Source of the DNA: CAZYXZ01 sp964651395
GTDB taxonomy: Bacteria; Actinomycetota; Actinomycetes; BP-191
NCBI GenBank assembly: GCA_964651395.1
Contig: CAZYXZ010000001.1
Coordinates: 1 to 64,000, forward strand
Reading direction: 5' to 3'
Length of the DNA stretch: 64,000 nt
In this document: positions 16,376-25,161 of the stretch, piece after piece
Numbering within the stretch: position 1 is the stretch's first letter
How the letters are laid out: each line of letters opens with the position of its first letter
The notes under the pieces: model-generated
What the model was told of the DNA's origin: nothing
What the model saw: the letters and a program-made list of their open reading frames with translations, nothing else
Database searches by the model: none
Program-made: the position numbers and the translations under genes

Positions 16376-17853
16376 GCGCGGCGGGCGCGCCGGGTCCGGA
16401 GCTGCTGCTCTTCGAGCGGTCGCGGCCCGGGCGCCGCGCGTCGACGCTCAAGGCGACCGGGATCGAGCGGGCCGGCGCGGCGGAGCGGGTGCCTGCGGGC
16501 CTGCGGCGGACGGCGCCGATCGGGCTTCCGGAGATCGCCGAGCGCGACCTGGTCAGCCACTACACGCGCCTGGCCCACCGCAACTTCTCGATCGACGAGG
16601 GCTTCTACCCGCTCGGCTCGTGCTCGATGAAGTACAACCCGAAGATCGCCGAGACGGTGGCGGCGCTGCCCGGCTTCGCGCGGCTGCACCCAGCCCAGCC
16701 GGCGGAGCAGGTGCAGGGGATGCTCGAGCTGGTCGTCGAGCTCGAGCGGGGCCTGGCCACGCTGACCGGCCTCGACTCGGTCACCTTCCAGCCCGCGGCC
16801 GGCGCGCACGGCGAGCTGACCGGGCTGATGATCATCCGCAGGTACCTCGAGGACCAGGGCGACGTACGCCGTCGCGTCGTCATCCCCGACCAGGCGCACG
16901 GCACCAACCCGGCGTCGGTCCGCCTGGCCGGCTACGAGGTGTCCGAGGTCCCGAGCGACTCGCGCGGGCTGGTCGATCTCTCCGCTCTCGAGAAGCTGCT
17001 CGACACCGACGTGGCCGCACTGATGCTGACCAACCCCAACACCCTCGGCCTCTTCGACGAGAACATCGCCGAGATCGGCCGGATGCTGCACGCGGTCGGC
17101 GCGAAGCTCTACTACGACGGCGCGAACTTCAACGCGATCCTGGGCCGGTGCCGGCCGGGCGACATGGGCTTCGACGTCGTGCACATGAACCTGCACAAGA
17201 CGTTCGCGACGCCGCACGGCGGCGGCGGTCCGGGCTCGGGCCCGGTCGCCGTCTCGGCCGAGCTCGCGCCGTACCTGCCCGGCCCGATGCCGGCGCAGCT
17301 CTCCGATGGCACGTACGGGTGGCACACCCCGGCCCGTTCCATCGGCCGGGTGCACGGCTGGCACGGCAACATGGGCATCGACGTCCGCGCGTACTCGTAC
17401 TTCGTCGGGCTCGGCGGTGACGGCCTGCGCCGGGTGAGCGAGCGCGCGGTGCTCAACGCCAACTACCTCATGCAGGCGCTGTCCCAGGACTACGACCTGC
17501 CCTACCCCGGACCGGTCATGCACGAGTTCGTGCTCAGCGCGCGGCGGCAGAAGAAGGCCACCGGGATCCGGGCGCTGGACGTGGCGAAGGCGCTGATCGA
17601 CCGGCGGATCCACCCGATGACGGTGTACTTCCCGCTCATCGTGGACGAGGCGATGATGATCGAGCCGACCGAGACCGAGTCCCGCGAGACGCTGGACGAG
17701 TTCATCGCGATCATGCGCGACATCGCGCGGCTGGCGGTGGAGGACCCGCAGGTGCTGCGGGACGCGCCGGTGACGGCGCCGGTACGCCGGCTGGACGAGA
17801 CGCGGGCGGCGCGGCAGCTCGTGCCGCGCTGGTGGCCTAGCGGGGAGAGCTAG
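16372..17853 (+). CDS. gcvPB: Glycine dehydrogenase (decarboxylating) subunit 2
   Basis: 493 residues. It is the PLP-binding half of the P protein: the lysine lies in NLHKTFATPHGGGGPGSGP, preceded by YYDGANFNAI. YPLGSCSMKYNPK near residue 80 is diagnostic of GcvPB. It is translationally coupled to gcvPA. It ends against the convergent DUF5999 gene, whose stop overlaps it by 4 bp. It works with GcvH from 11859. Confidence 0.94.
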   Translation: MSAAGAPGPELLLFERSRPGRRASTLKATGIERAGAAERVPAGLRRTAPIGLPEIAERDLVSHYTRLAHRNFSIDEGFYPLGSCSMKYNPKIAETVAALPGFARLHPAQPAEQVQGMLELVVELERGLATLTGLDSVTFQPAAGAHGELTGLMIIRRYLEDQGDVRRRVVIPDQAHGTNPASVRLAGYEVSEVPSDSRGLVDLSALEKLLDTDVAALMLTNPNTLGLFDENIAEIGRMLHAVGAKLYYDGANFNAILGRCRPGDMGFDVVHMNLHKTFATPHGGGGPGSGPVAVSAELAPYLPGPMPAQLSDGTYGWHTPARSIGRVHGWHGNMGIDVRAYSYFVGLGGDGLRRVSERAVLNANYLMQALSQDYDLPYPGPVMHEFVLSARRQKKATGIRALDVAKALIDRRIHPMTVYFPLIVDEAMMIEPTETESRETLDEFIAIMRDIARLAVEDPQVLRDAPVTAPVRRLDETRAARQLVPRWWPSGES

Positions 17854-18050
17854 GCAGCACGGTGGCCGTTGGCGCGGCCGCAGGGGCCGCTGACCCGGCC
17901 GTCAGGCAGGATCTCGCCGGTGTCCTCGAAGACGACGACGCCGTTGCAGAGGAGGCTCCACCCCTGCTCGGGGTGGCAGGCGACCGTCTTGGCGGCGTCG
18001 TGGTCGACCGCGTCGGCGGGAGGACACTCGGGGCTGTGCGGGCACATCAT
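17850..18050 (-). CDS. DUF5999 family small protein
   Basis: 66 residues (ATG 18050, or ATG 18047 giving M-C-P-H). It has Cys/His at the N-terminus (CPHSPECPPAD) and the conserved HPEQGWSLLCNGVVVFEDTG core of this small actinobacterial family. Function unknown. It overlaps the gcvPB end tail to tail. A 200-bp intergenic stretch separates it from pabB. Confidence 0.8.
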   Translation of the reverse strand: MMCPHSPECPPADAVDHDAAKTVACHPEQGWSLLCNGVVVFEDTGEILPDGRVSGPCGRANGHRAA

Positions 18051-18251
18051 GACGCTTCTCTCGATCGCAGTTCTTCTTGCCTCTTTGCCATCATCGGCAG
18101 GTCCGCCGAGATGGGTAATGGCCTTAACGTCTCAATTGGACATCACCCAAAATGACCATCTCGGGCATTTCCGGTCGAGGTGCACAATCCGTCACCCGGA
18201 GTTCGGGCGGTGGACAACCCCTCGAAGCCGTAACGACAGGAAGGACGACCG

Positions 18252-19430
18252 GTGACGGTTCCTGGCCTTCCTGTGACCTTGCGGGGGCGCCTGCACGAGC
18301 GCGCCCGCTGGGAGTGGCGGGCTGCTGACGGCGGTGACCCGCTGGCGGCGATCGAGGGCTTTCTCGCCGCCGAAGGGCTGGATCTGCGTGACCTGACCCG
18401 CCCGGCAGGCCCCGGTACGGGGGCACCGGTGGGGGCGGCGCTGCTGCTCGGCGCGCAGGCCGGTCCGCCGGAGACACGCATGTCCGCACGTCCCTCACCG
18501 TGCGCCGGCGTGCCCGACGCGGCGGTCGTCGTCTACGGCCGGGCGCCCTACGCGCGTCGCGAGAGCACCGGACCGGGCGAGCTGGGGCCGTGGCAGGGGT
18601 CGTGGACGCCCGAGGAGCACGCCGCCGCCGTTATGTCAGTCCGCGACGCGATCGGCCGGGGTGATGTCTACCAGGCGAACGTTGTCGGCCATCGCAGCGC
18701 CGCCTTCTCCGGCGACCCCGCGGCGGTCGGCCGCGCGCTGTCCGGCGTACCGGACGCGCCGTACGCCGGATCGCTGGCCGGCGAGGGGTGGGCCGTGCAC
18801 AGCGCGTCGCCCGAGCTGTTCCTGTCAGTGAGGGGCGGGCTCGCCCGCACTCGGCCGATCAAGGGCACGGCACCGAGAGGCGTGGGCCCGGCGGACCTGG
18901 CCGGCCGCCGCGCGCTCCGGGCGAGCGCGAAGGACCGCGCCGAGCACGTGATGATCGTGGACCTCGAGCGCAACGACCTGGCGCGGGTCGCGCGCACGGG
19001 CGGCGTCCGGGTGGACGAGCTCTACGCCGTCCGCCCGCTGGCCGGCGTGTGGCACGCGGAGTCGACCGTCACCGCTGACCTCCGCGACGGCGTGGGGCTG
19101 GCCGAGCTGCTCGGGGCCACGTTCCCCGGTGGCTCGGTGACCGGCGCGCCCAAGCTCGCCGCGCTCGCCGAGATCGCGCGCCTCGAGGCGGTCGGCCGCG
19201 GGCCGTCGATGGGCGCGCTGGGCTGGGTGGGCGCCGACGGCAGCGTCCTGCTCGGGCTCACCATCCGCACGGTCGCCGTCGCGGACGGCCGGTGCCACCT
19301 GTGGGCGGGCGGCGGCATCACGTGGGGGAGCGACCCGGCCGGCGAGGTGGCGGAGGCCGACGCGAAGGCGGCCCCGCTGCTCGCCGCGCTCGGCGTACTG
19401 GCCGCGGACGCGCAGTCGGGGACGGCCTAG
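18252..19430 (+). CDS. pabB: Aminodeoxychorismate synthase component I (PabB-like)
   Basis: 392 residues. The chorismate-binding domain contains RTRPIKGTAPRG, where Lys after Pro-Ile is the PabB-type residue (TrpE has Ala), plus MIVDLERNDL and FPGGSVTGAPK. It is predicted to aminate chorismate for folate synthesis using ammonia or a glutaminase partner; no pabA is adjacent. GTG 18252 has AGGAAGG at 18239-18245. The N-terminal 100 residues are less conserved. Isochorismate/anthranilate synthase relatives are less likely given the PIKGT motif. Confidence 0.82.
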   Translation: MTVPGLPVTLRGRLHERARWEWRAADGGDPLAAIEGFLAAEGLDLRDLTRPAGPGTGAPVGAALLLGAQAGPPETRMSARPSPCAGVPDAAVVVYGRAPYARRESTGPGELGPWQGSWTPEEHAAAVMSVRDAIGRGDVYQANVVGHRSAAFSGDPAAVGRALSGVPDAPYAGSLAGEGWAVHSASPELFLSVRGGLARTRPIKGTAPRGVGPADLAGRRALRASAKDRAEHVMIVDLERNDLARVARTGGVRVDELYAVRPLAGVWHAESTVTADLRDGVGLAELLGATFPGGSVTGAPKLAALAEIARLEAVGRGPSMGALGWVGADGSVLLGLTIRTVAVADGRCHLWAGGGITWGSDPAGEVAEADAKAAPLLAALGVLAADAQSGTA

Positions 19431-19433
19431 CGA

Positions 19434-19664
19434 CTAGCGGCGCAGCCGGTCGGCGAGCCAGCCGGCGAGGAAGCCGACGGCCGCGGCGACGACGATGGCC
19501 CAGGCGAGCTCGGTGTTCGCGGTCATCCAGAGGAACTTCACGCTGGCGTCGCGGAAGTTCTGCGCGACGAAGGTCACCAGCAGCAGGAGAACGACGCCGA
19601 GCCCGATCAGCCGGAGGTTGTTGCTTTCGTCGGGCAGCTTCGGGTCCTTCTCATCTCTACTCAT
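19434..19664 (-). CDS. Small membrane protein, LapA/DUF1049-like
   Basis: 76 residues. Two hydrophobic helices (LRLIGLGVVLLLLVTFVAQNF and AWAIVVAAAVGFLAGWLADRLRR) flank a short loop with VKFLWM, the pattern of LapA-domain proteins. Start ATG 19664 gives a short hydrophilic head MSRDEKDPKLP. A longer in-frame start to 19970 would run antisense through the HAD gene and is rejected. Convergent with pabB, 3 bp apart. Confidence 0.7.
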   Translation of the reverse strand: MSRDEKDPKLPDESNNLRLIGLGVVLLLLVTFVAQNFRDASVKFLWMTANTELAWAIVVAAAVGFLAGWLADRLRR

Positions 19665-19693
19665 GGCTTCCTCGTCTCCCTTCCTGCCTGCAG

Positions 19694-20182
19694 TTACGTC
19701 CGCCCATCCTTCTCCTGCGCCTGGTGCAGCGTCTTGCCATGGGGTACCCACTGCGCCATCTCGACCGGCCAGCCGGCGGCGGTCACCTCGGCGCACACGT
19801 CCGGGTCGTCGTCGAGGACCAGCACGATCTCGCCCAGCTCGCTGATCCGGCGCAGCTCGTCGACCTTGGTACGCCGGGCCGGCCGGTGGTCGCGGTTGCC
19901 GCGCATGACGAGGGGCCGCCCGCCGATGCCGTGCCGGGCCAGCCAGCGCTCCGTGTCGTCGCGCAGCCACTCGGGCCGGCCGGTCAGGTAGACCACCTCG
20001 TGGTCGTCGAGGAGGGACCGCACCCGGTCGACGCCCTCGGAGATCGGCGGGTCGTCGACGGCGCCAAGAAAAAAGGAGTGCCAGTCCTTCGGCCGTCGCT
20101 CGATGTGGTGCAGCCGGTGCCGGACGTCGGCGACGACGCCGTCGATGTCGATGACGGCGATGGGGCGCGGCGTACCGGGCAT
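19694..20182 (-). CDS. HAD-family phosphatase (polynucleotide-kinase-phosphatase-like)
   Basis: 162 residues. HAD motif I is DIDGVVADV, motif II is YLTGRPEW, and DDDPDVCA matches the late acidic motif. The overall pattern (HHIERRPKDWHSFF) resembles phosphatase domains of the P-loop/PNK type that act on phosphate monoesters. Substrate unknown. ATG 20182 lies 33 bp from the divergent thioesterase start, so both share a compact promoter region. Confidence 0.75.
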   Translation of the reverse strand: MPGTPRPIAVIDIDGVVADVRHRLHHIERRPKDWHSFFLGAVDDPPISEGVDRVRSLLDDHEVVYLTGRPEWLRDDTERWLARHGIGGRPLVMRGNRDHRPARRTKVDELRRISELGEIVLVLDDDPDVCAEVTAAGWPVEMAQWVPHGKTLHQAQEKDGRT

Positions 20183-20202
20183 GCCCGGCAGCCTATGTGC
20201 AC

Positions 20203-20208
20203 TAGCGT
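20203..20208 (+). promoter_or_regulatory. -10 box of leaderless thioesterase promoter
   Basis: TAGCGT, 7 nt before ATG 20216, with no ribosome-binding site. This is the same TAGNNT-N7-ATG layout seen before the DUF151 and DUF2157 genes. Confidence 0.45.
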
Positions 20209-20215
20209 CTGCCGC

Positions 20216-20587
20216 ATGGGACCGGACGCGTTCGCGGCGCTGCTGGGTATCAGCGTGAGCCGCGGCGGCCAGCACAGCGCGACCGCCACGGTCGAGGTGA
20301 CCGCCGACCATCTCAACCCCAACGGCCAGGGACATGGCGGGCTGACGTTCGCGGTCGCGAGCGCCGCGCTGGCGGCAGCGGCCAACGACGAGCAGTACAG
20401 CGGCGTGGCCACCTCGGTGCACGTCGACTACGTGCGGCCGGCGAGCCTCGGCGACACGCTCGTCGCCGAGACCGAGCTCGAGGAGCGGCTCGACCGCGAG
20501 GACCTGTTCGCCGTGCGGGTGCTGCGGCAGTCCGACGGCGCGCTGGTCGCGCGCGGTCACGCGCGGATGACGCGGCGGCCGCGCTAG
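20216..20587 (+). CDS. PaaI-like hotdog thioesterase
   Basis: 123 residues. HLNPNGQGHGGLTFAVAS is the N-x-G-x-x-HGG catalytic pattern of PaaI/PaaD hotdog thioesterases. The later VHVDYVRPASLGDTLVAE is also typical. It is likely a hydroxyphenylacetyl-CoA or general acyl-CoA thioesterase in the cytosol. Its neighbours give no pathway. Its stop abuts the convergent membrane gene. Confidence 0.85.
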   Translation: MGPDAFAALLGISVSRGGQHSATATVEVTADHLNPNGQGHGGLTFAVASAALAAAANDEQYSGVATSVHVDYVRPASLGDTLVAETELEERLDREDLFAVRVLRQSDGALVARGHARMTRRPR

Positions 20588-21997
20588 CTACGGCGCCCGC
20601 GAGGCGTGGAGGTTGTTGGCGGCGTAGAGCAGCTCGGCCTCGCTGAGGTCACCGCTGATCGTCACGACGAGTCCGTTCTCGCGGACCAGCCAGAGGTGCG
20701 GCGTCGCCCGCGGGTGGATCACGACGTGGGCGGTGAGCCCGGCGTAGTCGCCGCCGGTGAGGACGACGTCGTAGCCGGCCGGCTCGAAGCCCTCACCGGG
20801 AGCCAGCGGGTCCTGCCAGCCGTGGTCACAGCCGGGGCAGTCCGGCGGGCTGTGCCGGTCGGGGTTCTGCGCGCGCGTGGTGATCAGCGCCTGGGCCAGG
20901 CCACGCCCGTACGTCTGCTGCGTCGCCCGGTCGGTGAGCGGGTTGAGCCCTTCCGCGCCAGTGGTCTGGCTTCGGGTCGCCCACGCCCCTGCCGACGGCT
21001 CGAGGTCGGCCGGCAGGATCGTCTGCGGGACGCGGTAGCCGACCGGGGTGTCGATCGCACTGATAGGCCCACCCCGGGTCCAGCCGGCGTCCTCGCCGCC
21101 GCTGAGCGTGTAGCTCAGCTTGGCCACACTCGACGACATCGAGGTGACGTCGAAGTCGATGACCTTCTTCGCGCCGACGAACTCCTCGACACCGACGACC
21201 ACACCGGTCTCCTGGTCGAGCCAGACCGTGGCGCTCTGGCCACCGCTGCCGCCGATGCTGTTGCGGATGACGGGAACTGTCGTCTTCCAGGCCGGTCGGT
21301 CGCCGCTGCCGTAGCTGGTCGTCGTCACGGTCGCGCGCCCACTGGCGACGAGCGCTCGCACGTACGAGCCCAACGTGGTCTGCGCGAAGTCGTCGACGAT
21401 GCCGCGACCGGACGGATCGGGTGCTGCCAGCGCCAGGCCACGCTCGACGCGGTCGGGCGTCCCGTCCTGGCGGTAGCGGACTACTCCGTCGCGGAGCTGG
21501 ACGGAGAACGTCACGCCGGCGCTGTTCGTGTAGTCGAGGTCCGCGCTGCCGTCGGCGTGCCGGTTGAGGCCGAACTCGACCGGGTCCGCGTCCAGCCCGT
21601 CGCCGAGGTCGCGCCGCAGGGTGCCCACCGTCCGCGTGGACTCGGTGTGGACGAGCGCGAAGCGCATCTCCTCGGCCAGCCGCTGGCCCGGCGTGAGGCT
21701 CGAGGCAGCCGGTGGGCCGGTGGGCGGTCCGATCACCACCGGCGGCTGCGACGGCGGCTGGGTGGCCGGGGCCACCGGCTTCTCGGCGGTCAGCGTGGAG
21801 CGGATGGCGTTGCCGCCGACGACCAGGCTCACGACGGCGGCGGCGGCGACCAGCGGCACGAGCCAGGCCGGCGACGTACGCCGTCCGGGCACCGCCGGCA
21901 GCTGCGCGCGGAGGTCGTCGAAGAAGCCCGCCTCGGGTGGGGGCACGGGCAGGGCGCGCAGCGCGGCACCCAGCTCGTGGTCGCGGGTCTCGGTCAT
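20588..21997 (-). CDS. Membrane-anchored protein, probable regulator of the adjacent ECF sigma factor
   Basis: 469 residues. A 45-residue cytosolic head is followed by one transmembrane helix (WLVPLVAAAAVVSLVVGGNAI), a Pro-rich linker and a large extracytoplasmic domain with conserved-looking stretches but no named motif. The head lacks the HxxxCxxC zinc motif of ZAS anti-sigma factors. GGGAGG precedes ATG 21997, which overlaps the sigma gene (ATGA). Role as anti-sigma or sensor is inferred from this coupling alone. Confidence 0.65.
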   Translation of the reverse strand: MTETRDHELGAALRALPVPPPEAGFFDDLRAQLPAVPGRRTSPAWLVPLVAAAAVVSLVVGGNAIRSTLTAEKPVAPATQPPSQPPVVIGPPTGPPAASSLTPGQRLAEEMRFALVHTESTRTVGTLRRDLGDGLDADPVEFGLNRHADGSADLDYTNSAGVTFSVQLRDGVVRYRQDGTPDRVERGLALAAPDPSGRGIVDDFAQTTLGSYVRALVASGRATVTTTSYGSGDRPAWKTTVPVIRNSIGGSGGQSATVWLDQETGVVVGVEEFVGAKKVIDFDVTSMSSSVAKLSYTLSGGEDAGWTRGGPISAIDTPVGYRVPQTILPADLEPSAGAWATRSQTTGAEGLNPLTDRATQQTYGRGLAQALITTRAQNPDRHSPPDCPGCDHGWQDPLAPGEGFEPAGYDVVLTGGDYAGLTAHVVIHPRATPHLWLVRENGLVVTISGDLSEAELLYAANNLHASRAP

Positions 21998-22524
21998 CGG
22001 GAGCCTCCCTGCAGGGTCGTGCGCAGTGCCGCGCGTCCGCGCGACACCCGCGACCCGACGGTGCCGACGGCGACGCCGAGCACCTCGGCGGCCGCGGCGT
22101 AGTCGAAGCCCTGCGCGTCCACGAGCAGAACAGCCGCGCGAACGTCCGCGGGGAGTGCCGCGAGCGCGGCGGCGAGGTCGCCGCGGGCGGCCGCGACGTC
22201 CGCCGGGTCGGGGGCGGGCGACGGCAGCTCGTGCACGAGCTCGAGCGGCGCGGCCTTCGTACGGCCTCGCCGCCGGAGCTCGTCGACGCAGGTGTTGTAG
22301 GCGATGCGGTACAGCCACGTGGTGGCCGCGGCATCGCCACGGAACCCCCCGGCCGAGCGGTACGCCTTCAGGTACACGTCCTGCATCAGGTCGTCGAGGC
22401 CGTCCGGCCCGACCATCCGGTGCACCAGCGCGCGCACGGCGCCGTCGTGGCGGCGTACGTAGGCGACGAAGGCGTCGGGGTCGGTCGGCGGGGCGTCCGC
22501 CTGCGCTTCCGCGAGCACGGTCAT
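21994..22524 (-). CDS. ECF-type RNA polymerase sigma factor
   Basis: 176 residues. Region 2 is LDDLMQDVYLKAYRSAGGFRGDAAATTWLYRIAYNTCVDE (about residues 42-81), and region 4 is LPADVRAAVLLVDAQGFDYAAAAEVLGVAVGTVGSRVSR. It recruits polymerase to an unknown regulon. ATG 22524 is used; GTG 22560, overlapping the upstream gene's stop, is an alternative. It is co-transcribed with the membrane partner downstream. Confidence 0.88.
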   Translation of the reverse strand: MTVLAEAQADAPPTDPDAFVAYVRRHDGAVRALVHRMVGPDGLDDLMQDVYLKAYRSAGGFRGDAAATTWLYRIAYNTCVDELRRRGRTKAAPLELVHELPSPAPDPADVAAARGDLAAALAALPADVRAAVLLVDAQGFDYAAAAEVLGVAVGTVGSRVSRGRAALRTTLQGGSR

Positions 22525-22556
22525 GTCGGGTTGGACGCCGTCCGCCCCGGAATCCT

Positions 22557-23750
22557 TCACCGCGACTTTCCGGCCGCGCCGTGCTTCCTGAGGAAGTCGG
22601 TGAGCGCCGGAAGCAGAGTTGTGCGGCTCTCGGTCCCCATCAACATCGACACGTGCCCGCCCGGGCAGCGCACCACCGCCGGCTCCGCGGGCAGCAGCCG
22701 GGTCAGCGCGAGCGAGGAGGCGATGGGGACGATGTGGTCCCGGTCGGTCACCGCCACGAGCACGGGCAGATCGACCGCGGCCAGGTCCACGGGGGCACCA
22801 CCGACGGTGAGCTCCCCGCCCACCATGGTGTTGCCGCGGTAGAGGTCGACGATGTCGAAGGCCAGCCGACCGGCGAGCGGCCGCTGCTCCCAGGCCCACC
22901 GGTCGAGCGCACCGGTGATCTGCTGGAACTCGCGGTCGCTGCGCCGCCGTAGGCGCGCCAGAGTCAGGAGCACTGTCTTGCGGCGCAGCACGTGGAAGGC
23001 CTCGCGCAGCACCCACGGCGGCACGCGCCCGGTCCCGTCGAGGGCGAGCACCGGTGTGAGGGTCGGGCTGCGCAGGATGTCGCCCATCCCGCCGGGGACC
23101 TGCGTGTCGACGGGCGGGGCGATGAGGCTCAGCGACGCGACCGGCCCCGCGCCGTACGCCGCCGTCGTGGCGAGCGCGAGGGTCGCGCCCATGCAGTAGC
23201 CGACGACGTGCACCCGCCCGGTCGGCGACCGGTGGGCCAGCTCGCGGATCGCCGCGCCGAGCAGCTCGGCGCTCTCGTCCCAGCCGACGCCCGGGACGGC
23301 CGCCGGGGCCGGGTCGCCCCAGTCGAGCAGATGGGTGTCCAGACCTGCGTCGCGCAGGCCGGCCACGAGGCTGCGTCCGGGCATCAGGTCGAGGATCCAG
23401 GGTCGCGTGATCAGCGAGTGCACCACCAGCACCGGCTCCGCGGGGCCCGTCGGGGGCGGATCCGAGCGGGTCACGGTCGCGGTGCCGGCTGCCCAGACCA
23501 GCGACGCCGGGGTGGCGAGGTGCGCGCGCGGAGGGCCGGGGAGGAGCCGGTTCAGGACGTGCGGCCACGACGGGAACCAGAGCCCGATCCGGAGTGCGGC
23601 GGAGCGGACGTCGCGGAAGACCCGGATCGGGTAAGAGCGGTGCAGCAGTCTGCGGTCCGTGGTCCGGGCCCGCGCCAAGGCCGCGGCCGCGAGGAGTACC
23701 CCGTCCACCACGATGAGCAGGAGCGCTGCGACCGACGTCGCATCCCTCAC
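22557..23750 (-). CDS. Alpha/beta hydrolase, PHA synthase (PhaC)-like
   Basis: 397 residues. A short N-terminal hydrophobic helix (VAALLLIVVDGVLLAAAALA) precedes the hydrolase fold. The nucleophile elbow is GYCMGA, with Cys rather than Ser, as in polyhydroxyalkanoate synthases. HLLDWGDP is the DWG-x-P segment of class III PhaC, and later TDRDHIVP and GGHVSM supply likely Asp and His. GTG 23750 overlaps the methyltransferase stop (GTGA). No phaB, phaE or phasin gene is adjacent, so the acyl substrate is open. Confidence 0.78.
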   Translation of the reverse strand: MRDATSVAALLLIVVDGVLLAAAALARARTTDRRLLHRSYPIRVFRDVRSAALRIGLWFPSWPHVLNRLLPGPPRAHLATPASLVWAAGTATVTRSDPPPTGPAEPVLVVHSLITRPWILDLMPGRSLVAGLRDAGLDTHLLDWGDPAPAAVPGVGWDESAELLGAAIRELAHRSPTGRVHVVGYCMGATLALATTAAYGAGPVASLSLIAPPVDTQVPGGMGDILRSPTLTPVLALDGTGRVPPWVLREAFHVLRRKTVLLTLARLRRRSDREFQQITGALDRWAWEQRPLAGRLAFDIVDLYRGNTMVGGELTVGGAPVDLAAVDLPVLVAVTDRDHIVPIASSLALTRLLPAEPAVVRCPGGHVSMLMGTESRTTLLPALTDFLRKHGAAGKSR

Positions 23751-24301
23751 GGTCGGGGCTGCCGGTGCACGGAGACCGCGTAGTCGCCGGATGCGTAGGG
23801 CTCGCGGTCCCACGTGGCGTAGCGCTCGGCCGGCTCGAGCCCGGCCGCGACGGCCTCGGCGTCAAAGTCCGCTACCGCGTACCCGCGGTCTGTGGAGAAC
23901 CCGGCGACGAGGAGGCCGCCGGGGGAGACGTGTCGCGCGCAGCCGGCGATGAGGGCAGCCGTCGTACCGGGCGGAGTGAACAGCGGGACGTTGCCGGCCA
24001 TGACCACGAGGTCGAAGGTGCGGCCGAGGTCGAGCGCGGCCAGGTCACTGCGCAGCCAGGTCAGCTCCGGGGCGCGCCGTCGGGCCTCGTCGATCATCGA
24101 GGCATCGGCGTCCACGCCGACGACGTCGACACCGCGCCTGGCCAGCTCGATCGCGACGCGTCCGGTGCCGCACCCCGCGTCGAGGACAGACCGCGGTGCG
24201 TACGCCATGACGAAGTGCGCTTCCCCGTGGACGTCGACGCCGGAGGCGGCGAGCGCGTCGAAGCGTTCCTGGTAGCGCTGCCCGTCCCATTCGGTGGTCA
24301 C
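23747..24301 (-). CDS. Class I SAM-dependent methyltransferase
   Basis: 184 residues. Motif I is VLDAGCGTGRVAIELA and motif II is VVGVDADASM; the AdoMet acidic residue is clear. FDLVVMAGNV is motif IV-like. Substrate unknown. The gene leads a GTGA-coupled pair with the PhaC-like hydrolase and is the first gene of the run ending in the ECF sigma factor and its partner. Confidence 0.82.
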   Translation of the reverse strand: MTTEWDGQRYQERFDALAASGVDVHGEAHFVMAYAPRSVLDAGCGTGRVAIELARRGVDVVGVDADASMIDEARRRAPELTWLRSDLAALDLGRTFDLVVMAGNVPLFTPPGTTAALIAGCARHVSPGGLLVAGFSTDRGYAVADFDAEAVAAGLEPAERYATWDREPYASGDYAVSVHRQPRP

Positions 24302-24348
24302 CCCGTAAGGCTACGGGTCGTGCGGGCGTCTCCGTCGCCGGAACATGC

Positions 24349-24388
24349 GGCCGGCCCGGCCGTCGGGTCACGACGGGCCGGGCCGGCC
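24349..24388 (-). terminator. Strong hairpin terminator
   Basis: A 17-bp G/C stem, GGCCGGCCCGGCCGTCG (24349-24365), pairs with 24371-24388 (one bulged base) around the loop GGTCA. It follows the secreted-protein gene that ends at 24402 on the minus strand. No U-tract, as is common in actinobacteria. Confidence 0.65.
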
Positions 24389-24401
24389 GAGGAGCCGTAG
24401 G

Positions 24402-24980
24402 TCAGCCTCCCAGCAGGCCGCCGACGGTCGACGTGACGAGGCCGGTCACCTGACCCACGACGCCGGCGTCCGGTGCCGGGACCGGCAGGGCGTCCGGCGC
24501 GGGCAGTGGCAGGTCGGGCACGGCAGGAACATCCGCCGGAGGCGCGACGGTCACCAGGGCGGCGTCGCAGTCGTTCGCCTCAGCGGGGCAGTCCGGGTCG
24601 GAGAGGACGCCGGCGGTGACCAGCGGGTCGAGGGCTCGGGCCACGAGGTTGCCCGGGGTGTAGTCCTCGGCGTAGACCTGGGCGCCGGCTGTGCCGCCGG
24701 ACACGCCGACCCGGCCGAGCGCGGTGCCGTCACCCTCGTTGCCGACCTGGACGAACGCGTAGCCGGTCCCGCCGGCATCCGCGCCGGCGCCGACCTTGAC
24801 GCCCTGCTGGTCCACGAGTGCGGCCTGACCCGCAGTCGGGTCGGCCGGGTTCGCGCCGTCGTCCACACCCTGACCGAAGTCGACGGGCACGGGAGGGGCC
24901 GCGGGAAGTGCGAGGGCCACCGCGGCGGCTGCCGGGGCCAGGGGGATCGCAAAGGCGACTACCACGAGAAGCTTGCGCAT
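24402..24980 (-). CDS. Secreted protein of unknown function
   Basis: 192 residues. The N-terminal signal peptide is MRKLLVVVAFAIPLAPAAAAVALA. The mature part is acidic and rich in Ala, Gly and Asp, with two Cys (DPDCPAEANDCDA) that could form a disulfide, and a Pro/Ala/Asp-rich C-terminal segment ending in VTSTVGGLLGG. No family is recognised. ATG 24980 is the only start that places the signal peptide at the N-terminus. Confidence 0.6.
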   Translation of the reverse strand: MRKLLVVVAFAIPLAPAAAAVALALPAAPPVPVDFGQGVDDGANPADPTAGQAALVDQQGVKVGAGADAGGTGYAFVQVGNEGDGTALGRVGVSGGTAGAQVYAEDYTPGNLVARALDPLVTAGVLSDPDCPAEANDCDAALVTVAPPADVPAVPDLPLPAPDALPVPAPDAGVVGQVTGLVTSTVGGLLGG

Positions 24981-25161
24981 TGCGCTGCCTTCCGTCGTGA
25001 CTAGGGCTGTCTGCCCGAGTCGGGTGCAGGGACTAGACACCCCCGTGCAGCTGCGGCGGAGAGCAATAGCCGCATCTGCTGATCTATGCGCACCTTGCGA
25101 CGGAACGGGTGGCAGTTCCATGACTACTCGGGGTGGTTTCCGCCTGGTCAGTAGTGACTAG

